Positions 11,231-24,200 of a stretch of DNA of 64,000 nt are shown one piece after another. The notes beneath the pieces were generated by a model that did no database searches, was not told where the DNA came from, and was given only the letters and a program-made list of their open reading frames with translations. The translations under genes were made by a program, and so were the position numbers. Origin of the DNA: Porites lobata (lineage: Eukaryota > Cnidaria > Anthozoa > Scleractinia > Poritidae); assembly GCA_942486035.1 (NCBI GenBank), contig CALNXK010000079.1, positions 440,001 through 504,000 on the forward strand, read 5' to 3'. Position 1 is the first letter of the stretch; every line of letters starts with the position of its first letter.

Positions 11231-11798
11231 AGTTTAGAATAAAAAAAAAACATGTTCTTTGCTTGTCATGCTTCATGTTGCTTAAGGGATTGTGATAAAA
11301 AAAATAGCTTGTGTGGCAAGTACTCCAATGCTAAAAAATGAGGCAAGAGCAGAGAGCTGCATCCCTAAGCTCAATTTCCAGCCATTTGATGCTGATGTGC
11401 TCAAAGGAATTCAGGCACCCAAAGCTGTAGCCTCTAAAATCAGTTACCTCTCATTGCTACCTGTTGATGGGGAAAAACAACTTGACGTGGCTGTATTTCC
11501 AAGGTAACAAAGCAACTGGTAATTGGCTTATGAAACCCCTTGGTTCTGAAGTAGCCTGGGACCAGAGGGAGGGGAAGGGGTCAGGGGGAGACAAAAAACA
11601 GGGTGAAACAACCCCCAGTTATTATTTTTTTCACCTTTGCCGATTGTTTTGTCCACCTTTTACCCTCACTGTAGAACCTGGTCCCAAGCTAGTTCTAAAG
11701 AACCCCATTTCTTCTTATGGAGCTCCTAATGCTTGTAAATTGTAAGCAAAGTTCCTACTAAGAAAGGTTTTTAATTTACTTTTTTCGTTTTTATCTAA

Positions 11799-11817
<19 letters not shown>

Positions 11818-11845
<28 letters not shown>

Positions 11846-11980
11846 CAGATGTGGATATATACCTCGACTCTTCGCATCTCACTAGTATATCCACCGCTAT
11901 TCACCTTCCCTTCCGGGAATAGTTGTACAAACTCGTCTCCAGGGCTTTTCCCTTTTTAAGGGAAAAGTCCTGGGGACGAG
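11818..11980. repeat. Imperfect inverted repeat plus a strong hairpin between NDUFB4 and CEP126
   Basis: AACAACTATCCCC at 11818 and GGGAATAGTTGT near 11924 form a weak inverted pair. At 11932-11980 CTCGTCTCCAGGGCTTTTCC pairs with its complement around a short AT-rich loop. No gene is seen in the rest of 11231-12280. Confidence 0.45.
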
Positions 11981-12280
11981 GTTGGATAGTTGTATACTAT
12001 TAAGACATCCAGCAGGACATAAAAAAGATTACTCCCCTCCCCCCCCCGCCGCCCTTATTTTCCTTTTATGAAAAAAATATGCCCCCTTCTTACCACTTTA
12101 AAATACGCTTGTTCCCCTCCTTTTTTTTCCTCCCTTGTCTCCAGAATGATCTGGCGTCCCTGGCGTACCTTTTATTTTGATGGGTGCCCTGTGATAGTTG
12201 GTGGAGCACTCGGGAACCTGGATCGAGTGAAATCTCTAGTTCCCAGCTGTCTTTGCAGGAAGAAGGTTTAGTTGGTTGCC

Positions 12281-15200
12281 ATGAAAGGGAAACATGGCGG
12301 AGGGTCAAGGTTTGTGAAAATAACAGATAATGGCAGACAAGTACTATTTGTAATGAAATCAAGGAATTTTTAATGAATTGTGTGGTAATATGATTCTGCT
12401 TGAAGCCATTCGTTTGATTTGGTGAGGATGTAGCATGTTAAAAGGCGCGTATTCGTATCCTTTTTTAAACGACAGTTTGCTGTTAAAGCTTACTTAAACA
12501 AGTAATCCTTTATCTTTACCTATAAAGCTTGTGTTCAAGTACTTCGTAGCTTGTATCTTTTTACAGATTGATTGCGTTTCTATTTTTGTTGCGTACTCTA
12601 GTTAGCTCGATTAACGCCAAGCATTGGAGGCAATTTGTCTTAGTGTACCATAAATGTACGTACGTGACTGCATAAGCTTATTTTTATATGTTTTGATCCT
12701 ACCGTATATGCAGTTTGAAAGCTTGTACTCCTGTAGGATAATTATTTTAGAGGCATATGGTTGTCGCAGTGGATATACAAAGGGCAACTTTAACGTTATC
12801 GTGAACAGGTTATCTGTTTTTTTATTATTATTGGTGTTATCATGCTGTAATCTGGATTGATCAAAATAGCTGGAAAACATAAACAATATATCTCAATCGG
12901 CACGTACACTGTAGGGCTGTCGCTAATATTTTGCAGTTGCCAGGTATATATAATTAGTTGGTGGGGAATTAAACTACTGGGATATTCAGCCGTCTGATTT
13001 GTTTGATCACAAGCGTGCATTTTGGGGTGGCATTGTTTATTGGCCTATTTTTCTAGCAATTCTTACAGTTTTAAATGTTTTTTCTTCCAAAAGATATTTC
13101 AAGTATCAAATCTTTACAACTGCAAATATTTCTGGAAATGTAGGGATGAAATTCTTGAGTTCTTCAAAGAACTGAAGTGTTTTGAAGCTGTGAGTCAACA
13201 AACCTCCTACTTGCAATGACAACATCTGCTACAACCGTAACTGGTCAAGTTACCCGAAAGTCATTTCACCGGAAGTTATGCTGCCCAAAACAGAGTTATG
13301 TTGCCCAAATTTTTAATAAAGAGTGTATGTAATATATCCCGTTCTTTAAGCCATAATGAGACAAAACAAGTGGGATAATTTTGTAATAATTAGTCTCGTT
13401 CTTTAAGCAGTGGTGCCATGATGAGAGGAAACTAGCGAGATGAATGTGTAACATACGTAACTCGTTCTTTAAGCTTTGATGAAACGAAACAAACCTATTA
13501 AATGAATAACATATCCTTTTCTTAAAGATTTGATGAACAAAACAAGTGCAATTTAAGACGTTAGGATGTCGCTGAGCATGATAAATTGACTTTCAGGCGA
13601 CTTGACTGCAAACCACTAAAACATGACTCACATTTTCACACATTCAGCGTGGCAGGCGAAAGATTGACTGAAGAAATAGGCTCGATTTCCACTGCTCTCT
13701 CAGGTCCATCCCAATAATAATAATAATAATAATAATAATAATTTTAAAATTTATAGTGCACAAATAATATCTATGGTTATACTACTAAGTGAGAAATTTC
13801 TGCTATTTGATTGGCTTAGAGCAGTGGTATTTCAGCTTAAGGTGGCTGAACACAGTTTCATGGGTGGTCAGTGGTAACTCACATGACAGTGTGTGTTTTA
13901 AATTAGACAAACAAACATGGTGGTGGAGAAAGCAACGATACACAGAAGATGATTTCTCAAAATCTACACATTAAAATTTTGTGATATTTGGCAGAATTTT
14001 TACTTTTATTGTATTTTAAATAATGAGAACTTTAAAATGGAAGTTGAAGAGATGGTTTTTGTGACACAATTCGAAATATTTAAGAAAGTTGGAGGAATTT
14101 AAGTGAAAGGTATTACGAAATTCACTAGCAGTGAGGAATTTATTGTCATGGAAAATATAGGCGTTATAAGTGATCTCCATCTAACTTCTCTTTTTTCCTT
14201 TTAAAAACTGAAAGCGATTTCAAGGGTGTTAGAAATTTTAAAAAATAGTAATTGGTTATGTCACATGATTTGCTATCTTTGTAAAAAGCTAAAACCTGTC
14301 TTTGTGTCAATTTATTGAATTCCAAAAATAATGGTCCAGTTTTGTTATAAAGGTTATTTTTTAGGCGTTGAAAGCCTTTCCTGCCATCTGTTAATTGCTA
14401 CTGATGGCAAGGATGGACATGGATTGTAACATGAAAACATTGGGCTAACTTTTATCACCAAAACAAATATTATGTTTAGTGCTGTCTGATGAAATTTGTT
14501 TCACATATCCTTAATAACTCTATAAGAGAGTTAGTGTATGAGTAAAGGTACTTATAAATCATTTAAGCACAGAATTGATCTAAACAGGAATATCCTTGTG
14601 ACATGGGCCTCTTAAATGTGGTCAAGGAGTGAAAAGGTTTAAGGCAGGTGGGAACTGATCATACTGAGGTGTCTAAATTTTCTAAAAATAATGCTCATGA
14701 ATATTGTTCATAATTGTCTTATTTTAAAACTAAAAACTGGGGAGTCTCAAACCCTTTGGCAGCAATATACTTTAACCATTTTATAAGATTGCAACAAAGT
14801 TCTTGACTTTTGAAATGTATAAAGAGGAATACATATTGGAAGTCAATGCAAATGAGTTTCAGTTGAATCAAATATTAATGAATTTGGTTATTTTTGGTTT
14901 GATATTAGCAACTGTTAACCTTTGTTCATAATTCTGCTTTGCATCACCAAAAAAGATGCTATCAATGTCTGTTTACTTTTCATAATGGTCTGCTGACACT
15001 TTGATCATTGCCTTATTAAATAACAAAAAAAAATACACACTTGCTTGCTAAATGCTCAGGAATGCTTAGCTACTGGTTAGTATAAATTTATATGTATACT
15101 TGAATTTTAACTTGTCTCTTTATTGAAGCCTTAGGGAAGTTTCACATCTAAACTTGCGAAGTTTTACCTCAATTGTGGAATCGACACATTTTAGGCATCT

Positions 15201-18200
15201 GACTAATGAACGGTTATGACTTTTAGATATTTCGAGCAACGACAATTTCCTGTCTGTCCTCTTTGAATTGAAATGGATTATTCATGGTTTGTTTGCCATG
15301 AGGAAAAATTGGTCCTTACTCACTTTCATTATAATGGTATTTGGTGTATATTTCTAGTAAACAGCTCAGTTATTGGTGTATATCACTGTACTTGTAAATT
15401 ATATAAAGTCATTTGTAGGTAATATTATATAACCATAATTTTGTAGAAATTAATGTAGCTATAAATACTTTACACTTTTGGAGATGGTTGATTGAAAGGT
15501 GCTGTTTTCAGTATTAAATTTTTTCTTCAGTCAGGAGCCATAACTCCAGGTTCTTTAAAGCCTAGGTCAAAGTGTTCGTGTAGATCTAAATTTTAGTGTA
15601 TTTGTGTTTGAGTGTCTCCCATACCAAAAAATCCATCGACCAATCAAAGCAGAAGATAATTTCCAGTAGGTGAACTACAATGGCAGACTATGGTGAAGTG
15701 TCAAGCAAAGATGTTTAACCACTCCACGGAAAAGTTGTTCAATGTCATCTTCAATTGGAGATTCATCAGAATCTTGCAAAGGAGGTGATTCCATTTGTGG
15801 CATCAAGAGCACCTCAAATTTCCATGGTTAAAAGAAATCTAAGAAAAAGTCTGATTTCAAATTGAGTGCATTGTGACACTGGTTTGTAGCAGATGGAGGT
15901 ATCAGCTTGATGGTTTCTTGGTACAACTAATTTGCGGAAAAGTGAATTTAAGATATTTACTTATTGTAATTATGATTTTAATAATATAACTAAGGTGTTG
16001 ATTAAATGTTCTTAAAATGTTCAACTCTGACATCATCCTTGACATCTGTGCAGTGAAAAGTTCAAGATTATCCAGCAAGAGAGACTTGATCAGCTTAAAG
16101 AGGAGCACAAGGAATCTGTAAAGTCTAAAAGTGACAGAGTAAAAGAGCTCTCAAAGGAGACGAATCGCAGGAGAAGGTAAGCAATAGTACTTGAGGAAAA
16201 AATGTCTTTTAATCATTATTTCAAATCAAAATGGCATTTTTTAAACTTTTTTCTTGCTTTTAAAGGCAGTTGATTGCAATCTTATTATGGATTTGGCTTA
16301 GGTTAAAAAAGGAGGTCACCCCTTGAACAGATTGTCATTATGCTTAAAGCCTTTACACACTCACTGAGTTTTGTCACAATGCTCACTACTGATTGTTTGG
16401 AAATATATTCTTTGTGTAAACAAATGCACTGCCAGTTTTTCAGTATAAGAGGGTGATATGCACCTTTATAGTGCATGCCTCTTATATGTGATTGCATAGC
16501 TAACTAGGATGTATTCAAACAATAAACAAGCAATCCTTTTCCAGTCAATGGATCGACCCCAATAAGCATTTATCAGAGGATCACATTGTGCTCACTTCCC
16601 AAGACCGAGCCAGTTGAGATGACTTAAAATCAACTGCTTTTCGGTTGACTGATGATGATGATGATGATGATCGTATCAAATTTTTTCCCTTATGGTAGAG
16701 CTCTTGAGGAAAGAAAAAAAGAGCAACAAGAAAATGAAGAAAAGACAAGAGAAGAGGTATTAGCTAAGAGAAAACAGGAACAGCAAGAGGCGACACAGCG
16801 ATTCCAGAAGGACACCTTGCAAAAGAAAAAACCTACACAAAACACTACAGATGGATCAGATAAAGGTACAATTCATTAATTTTTATTTTTTCTTCTTTTT
16901 ATTATTTTTTTGAAACGTGTGTGACGGCCATTTGACCAGGAATCCAAGACTGTCTGGGATTCCGGATTCCGGGTACTGGATTCCAGTCTTTGTCAGTGGA
17001 ACTTGAATTCCGGATTCTATTGGTTAGTGGGATTCCGGATTCTTTGAGCTGTATTCCGGATTTTAAAACTCAGGACTTCGGATTCCACTAGCAAAAATTT
17101 CCCACCTTCCAGAGTTGGGATTCCCTTCCCTAGGCCATCAGGTTCGTCAATATGACTCATTTACAATTTTCCTCATTTACACTGCCACTTTGGTATGTCT
17201 TGGCAAACTGGCCATACAATTCTTCACAAGAATGCCCTTACTATTTTAATTGAACACGCTGTAATGCATTCACTTCCGTAATTTAGACAAACAGCCATGT
17301 TGTGAAATCACAGAAAACGGTAAAAGTTTTTTGATAGTGGAAAGTGCACTTAGCTCATTCAGCTAGTTTACAGGCACTTCACTCCTTAGCAATAATTAGA
17401 CAAAATAATTCTGATATGACATAACAGGAATAAAAACCGTAACTGGCAGAAGGCAATAAGTTGGCTGTATTTACAAGAGTGACAGAGGTTTGTACTCGGG
17501 ACAGCTGAAAACAAATCCAGCAGATGGCCAGAGGGGGATTCTAACCCAGAACCACTAGATTGTTAGTCTGACATCCTGATCAGGCTTGTCTATCTCATAA
17601 GTCTACCTCATAAGGCCATTCAAACAAATGTGAATACATGATTAACACTGAAAGTAGAGTTAAAAATTTAATATACACAAGAGTTGGTGACTTGTCATGG
17701 CCCTATAAAGGAAATAACCATGTTAGGCCTGGAAATGATTTTTTTTCTTAGTAGGTAGATACCAGGTCATTGACTTAATTGACTGTTCAAATCCCCTATA
17801 ATACATGGCTGTTATGTCCCAGATTTCTTTTTTACATGTACCTCGGTTTTAGAACTTTTTCTTTGTTTTGTATCATAAGTTTTCCTAGGTTTCATTGTGT
17901 TTACCTCTTTGCTTTCTTTGTTTTACATCAACCTTGCGTTTTACACTGAGACTGAGTTGAAATTTTGCATAAGTTGTTGTTTTCAAATGCAGCCCTCCCA
18001 GGAGTATTTAAAAACATAAGTTGAGAAAAGCAAAAAGGTGGATTATGGGGAATTTCGAAGTAGAGAATAGGACAAACCAGAAAAGTTGCAGCACATACAT
18101 TATGTTAACTTTTTGTTTCTTTTTATTTCTGGTGATAGTTTGGATGATATCAGTAAAGTTGTTCAGTTTCAATATCGTCGTTTGACCCAGATCATTTTTA

Positions 18201-21200
18201 AAATGACCCAATTAAAAATGCCATGTGGGACATGTGCCCCACTTTGACTGATGTTTAGATTGAACACTGTATACTTAAGACTGTCATTCTTAGGGAAAGA
18301 CTTGCATTTATTACATGCAAATCTTCACCTAAGAAAGACAGTCTTTAGTATTTTGATCTGCTTAGTCATCACTTCCATGATATTTGGCCATCCCACCAAT
18401 ATGGCCAAATTCTTTTAGCCCATATAATTATATAAGTGGCTCTTTTAACAGGTCCTTGTAAGCCATAGATGAATTAAGCTGAAACTGTTGGTGTTTTTTA
18501 GAGCCAGTTGCTGTGCGAGATGGCCGCTATGTAGTGAGAGGTCACGTGGTGGAAGTGAGAGATGGGAAGCAGGTGGCACATGCTACATCACAGGACACCC
18601 AACTTAGGCAACAGCAGGGTGGAGTAGAACTACAGTCGTGGAGAAGTGAAATGCTACCAAAGTACGAGTTTCCATCAAGACATAACGAATATTTCAATGG
18701 TGTTACTAACGGTGGAATTTTGTATGCAATGAATAATTTGGGAAACGAAGGAAAGCTATATTCTTCACAGCCAGGTTTTGACCCATATTGTCCACCTGGG
18801 AACCGAGTGGGCCTTGAAGCAGGTGGAAAAATGGGTGGATTAACAGAGAATGGCTCTGTAAGCGATACGCTGACAGTAGAAGAGCAAGAGAGGTTGCGAG
18901 CAGATGCCATTTCAAAGGGTGGACCAAAGCTCGCGTTTATTAAGGACGAGTCACAAAAGGAACCTCCTGAAGGAGCTTTACCATGTATCATGGGAAGGGA
19001 CTCTCCTGGAGGGAGCATCACTAGCTTAGATAGCCTGGATGAAGTTCCTAACAAAGGTCAAGAGTCAGGTTCCATTAGCAGGGCTGGAATCATATCAAAA
19101 GGAAGTAAAGATGCAAGCAAGTTTGCCGGAAAGAGAAGAGTCACATTTTCTGACAGCATCGAGTTTGATGATGGCGTAACCGGGCAGCTTGTCACCGAGG
19201 AAAAGCAAAGTACAAAGGTGTATACAATGTTGTACGCTCGAAATGTTAATAACTATTATAACATGCCGCCATCCACGAGCTCTACTTCAACCTCAGTAAA
19301 ATCCTTAGCAAGCCAGAAGGGAACTAAAAATGCCGCGATGACATCAGTGGAACAAACGCTGACGGAGCAAAATAATACTAGCGCAGCATTTAGTGCAGTG
19401 AAGGCTGTCGATAGAGAGCCATCAGTAGTGACTGTTGTACACAGTGATCAGCCAAAAGCTAAACCTGTTGCTCTTGTTAGTTATCGCCCAGCCAAACCTG
19501 AGACGACACAGTTTTCTTTAAGGCAGGAGAATGTTGCAAAAGGAATAGCATCAGGGCAAGAGACTTACAGTAAAGACACGGACAAACCTGTGGATGAAGC
19601 TAATTTTGTTAGTGGTCAGTCGCTCAATGACAGCTTAGAGATCATTAGAGACAGCTTGGATGAGAAGGACAGCTCTTCTGTGGCACGGCAAGAGGACGAG
19701 GAATGCAGTAATGAGAGTGCAGTGACCTGGACTATAGGCACATCGTCATTGAAAGACTCTCTGGAAAGATACGTGAAAAGCACCGCGGAAAGCACTGCGG
19801 AAGAACTTATTGATGGAGCTTCATGTAATGGTGGTCGAGGTAACGAGAGGGATAATGGCTTTGCTCCTAATCCATCAGAAGAGAATAATAGAAGTTTATC
19901 CCCTCATCTCACCAGTGATACGGATAGAGTGGCTGTCGTTGGCTCCAGAGAGGAGACGGCGAAAGGTTTTGTTTCTAAACCTCTGGAGGGTAAGGGATCT
20001 GGATATCTTAATTCAGGATACGTGGCATATCCATCTCCAGTCTTATCTTCATACCAACATTATCGACCTGTTAACTCCAGTCCAGCCCCTGCTGTGTTCA
20101 CTTCTCCGTACGCTTATCAACAAAATGCAAATGCATTCAGCGGTGTGCAGTCCCAGGGAACATTGCATCAGAACTTCCCCTATACTTTCTCCACCAGTGC
20201 TGGATTAATGGGAATGAGTCCAGCAAGGCAAGAGCACGTGAGTTTGGAGAGCACACCCATTCCGTACGCTTCACAGCTTGCTGCAACAGATTATCGTGTT
20301 GTGGGTAGAGAGGTCGTGCAGTCAGTCGAGTCCCAGAACAATCATGTCCTAGCCTCATCCTCTTCTATCGGGCATGCTGCAAACAGAGTTAACACTGACC
20401 CAACAGGTGGTACAGGAGTAAAAACAGCAGGAACATCGGCTGTTGAAGTACAAACTGAAAGGAGTAGCGCTGTTACTTGTAGAAAAAAGCATTCATCGTC
20501 ACCTTCATCAAATGCATCAACCTCCTCATCAGGGCGTCGGTCTCCAAGGTCGTTCATTCCAAGACCTCCAGCCACGAAAAAATCTGGCAGAGGTCGCGTG
20601 TATCCAGGTGGTCACTACAGAAAACAAATCACTGCTCGTCCACGGAAGGCAGTCAACAGCTCCCCTGTGACAGCAGGTGGTGGACAGGGATTGAAATCTA
20701 AAAGAGTGCTTACTAATAACAATGACATTAACCAGACGGAACATGGTGTCGGAAGGCGCAACTCACCTTCACCAAGATCAGGGAAAGGCAAGAGTGGGAG
20801 GACTCAACCGAAGCGATCAAACAGCAGTGAAAGTGAGAGTCCTGATCATGATGGTATTATTGAAGGAATAAAGCGCAACATGGAGATGATGAACATGAGA
20901 GCAAGAACAACAGCGGCCGAGGAGCAACATCGGAGGATTTTGGATTCTCTGAGGTTGGACTTTGGTGACGAGAAGCACGACAAGTCGTCCGCGCAGGCAT
21001 ACCCTGCTCATGGAGCGCCTTACGGAGAGAATAACGGTGTGGCCGATAAAATTGTTGTAAAACACGATGGCACCACTCGACGAGTCCACCATCCCCGTGT
21101 GGGTTCAGCGGGGTCCCGTTCAGGCAGACCCTCTGCAGGCGGAACTACCAGAATCGATTCCGGTGAAAGCAGCTATAAACTAAGTGGGTATCAAGGAGAG

Positions 21201-24200
21201 AGACCTGCAGGCAGCAACATGAGATTGGATGCTACTAATGGTGAACATTATCAACCAACAGGCTTCCGAGGTAGCAGACCTCCCTCTGGTCCTAACACCA
21301 GGCTCGATTCTGCCAGTGCCGGTTACTACCATTCAGTTTCATCAAGAGAAGGAAGACCTGCTGTGGGTAAAGGCGTCAGGATGGATTTTGCTAATGACAA
21401 CTACCACTCCGGTTTCGATGGATATTCTAGGAGTGGAAGACCAGTAGGAACTGAAGCAATAGCTGTGCAAACAGTTCCTGAAGATGGTTTCGAAGGAATA
21501 ATTCAAAGACCTGCTCCAGTTTTAAGTCAACGGCAGATCTACCAGGAAGGGAGACACGATTACCCAACATCAAGTGTTGCGCATCCCATTATAGGGCAAG
21601 ACCGCGAACAGTCCGCACAAGCAAGAGACGTTAATTTGTATGGAAGGGAGGCCAGCGACCTTAATAGGTCTATATCTTTGGAGAAAACACCCACAGATGA
21701 TGAAATTAACCATCTTTGGGCGCACGTTCGCTCTTACCTTCATAGCGGAAGTAAAAAATCTGTGGGTTCAGACTCGTGCGTTAACAGAGTTGACGTACGC
21801 CGTTCTAGGACGCGGTCTAGTTCAACGCAGCGGGAGTTTGTTCAGCCCACTGCTCCGCAGCAAAACACACGAGGTGGCCAGCTAAGCAAGCCTGGGCAAC
21901 AATTTCTTGGAGTGTCTCCCCAAGCTGGCGGTAGTACGCTTGGAGGGCTGCGTCGATATGGCTCTCATGAGGTTCTCAGACGGGACAGCTCTTCAGAAAG
22001 TCTGTCAATTAAGAGGCCGCCATTGCTGCAGCACCGCGCGTCAAGAAACAGACGATTCCAGGGTCAAAATGGCAGACCGCCATTACCGAGACAAAACGAG
22101 CATAAACCGTTACCGAGTCAGGCTGGACCCAGCGCGTCAGTATCTACTAGAGGTAACTTAATTCAATTTTCGCACAACCATCTTGTACCACATACCCATG
22201 ATGATGTACGTACCACCCACTGACTGTCGCATTTTTTGACAGCTAGCAATATAGCTTTTGACTAGTAGCCAAGAGTGTGTGGTAACTTGAGTAGTAATTA
22301 AGCAATTTTTACCCGAAGTAATCAAGAGAGCGTCTCATGGCATGCACGCGATATATTTCATTGCCGCAAGATCTTCATCAACATCCATGTGAAACGCTTT
22401 GTTTGTTATAGTTGGGGGCCCACAGCCATTGTCGCCAGCTGAAATGCAAGCCGTGATGATGGCCTCTGAGAAAGAAATGCTTCACAGATATCAACAAGCG
22501 GAGTTTGCTGAGATGCCGTCTTATCAACAGTTCCAAGGTGTGCCGAGCAGGGCAGGTCAGTAAGCCCACCACTTTTCACTGCTTAGCTATACCTTATCTC
22601 ACAGCAGCCTCCATAATCTCTGTCATCTGTGGTGTGATGTAATCTAATAAGTACCTGATCTCTGTTGTGTTACTTAATAATCCGTTTACCGTTTGTCGAT
22701 AGCTTTGCTTCTGCCAGAACCATCTCTGCCCAAATTTAGGCCAGTTTCTAGTTGTCCCAAACCTCTGTTTCAAAGCGAGGCTAATTTCGAAGCTATTGAT
22801 CACTTATAGAAACGATTTTCTATTCTCATGCAAATAAAACTCATTCTCATAACAAAGGTTTTGCTTAGCCACGCTTTGAAAGTGAGAGTTTTTGTAACTC
22901 GGAACTGTCCTATTCCCGCAGCCCTGCAGAGATGTAAGTATTGCACCAGTGAAAAATTTTCGTAGTCATTGTTTTGCTTTTATCGTTAGGTCCCAGTGCT
23001 CTCTCACTGGAGGAGCAAAGGTTACTGCAGTCTTTGGATCGTTTGAACGAAAGGCTCAGAGGTATTGTTGATGTTACAGCAAGGAACCCAAAAGAGTGAC
23101 CTCCTTTAATCAACTCACATTCTTTCATGCAGACATTAACGAATGAGAAGTCGAGGACAGTTTCCAACTGGCTTCTGATTGGATTAAATCTGTACGAAAG
23201 AATATGAATAAATCAAAAGCGGACACACTTTTTGGGCTCAAATTTGTATTCTGTTTTTTTGGTGAACCCATGACACGACTATGCCTATTGTATTGCTACG
23301 GTGTGTGATTGGCTATAAAGTCGTCCGTTATGAGCCAGAGTAATTATTTGGGTTTTGGTGTGACAAAAAACTGTTCTACTAAAGCGCTTTACTCTGGACA
23401 AGTAATACAAGGCAGCTATTAACCAATAGGCCTTTCTAAAAAATGCCGCAATACTCTTAAATCTGTGGGCTCCGCCTCTCGTGGGTGTAATTATTTCATT
23501 GCCCTCTGGAATGGCAAGTTCGTGTAAGAAGTTTTCTCTTGAACACACCTTCTTCAGTGATTAAATGAACCTTTAAAGTTGATTGTGAATTAAAACAAGT
23601 GTAACATACGCTTCTACACGAAAAAAACATTAGAACTAACACACTTTTAAGCCAACACTTGAACCTTGGCGTTTGTATGCAAATGTGCGTATTACCAGGG
23701 TTCGTACAGAGTCTTGAATTCTCGAAAAAGTCTTGAAATTTGCCCGGCAATTTTCCAGACTTGGAAAAAAATTCCGGAAAATAGGGATAAAGCTAAGACC
23801 AGTGCTTTAAAAGTGAATTTTTTTTCGTGTTGGTCAAATCTTGTTCAATCTCGTCTCTACATTTGCAGCGCATCATTGAAAAAGCTTTGTTCCTGCGTTT
23901 TTTTAAGGTCTCTATTAATCAACTATTTGATAACCTTGAGTCTGGAAGAAGTCTCTAATTTTGTATCCAAGAATCTGTACGAACCCTGTATTACCCAAAT
24001 TGTTGACCAGTTTATACGTGGTGCGTCCGTCTGGTATGAGCGTCCTTCTAAATATACGACGCTGAAGATTATGATGGTATTTTTTGGAAAGGCCTGTCCC
24101 AAATGAAACCAGAACTGAGACTCCTATCGCCCTATGTAAGGGAATTCAAGACATTCTTGGATTGTGGATTCCGGATTCCAGGTACTCGATCCGGATTTTT

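Noticed and set aside
15681..15719. ATG-started ORF as CEP126 first exon
   Set aside because: It reaches a stop after 12 codons with no donor in between, and its phase does not match the exon at 16054.
17420..17610. Candidate tRNA gene (B-box GGTTAGAATCC on the minus strand)
   Set aside because: No acceptor stem or cloverleaf forms. The downstream blocks are those of a SINE.
18542..22161. Several overlapping ORFs on both strands inside CEP126 exon 4
   Set aside because: They are shadows of the 1216-codon frame, which alone connects to good splice sites and conserved ends.
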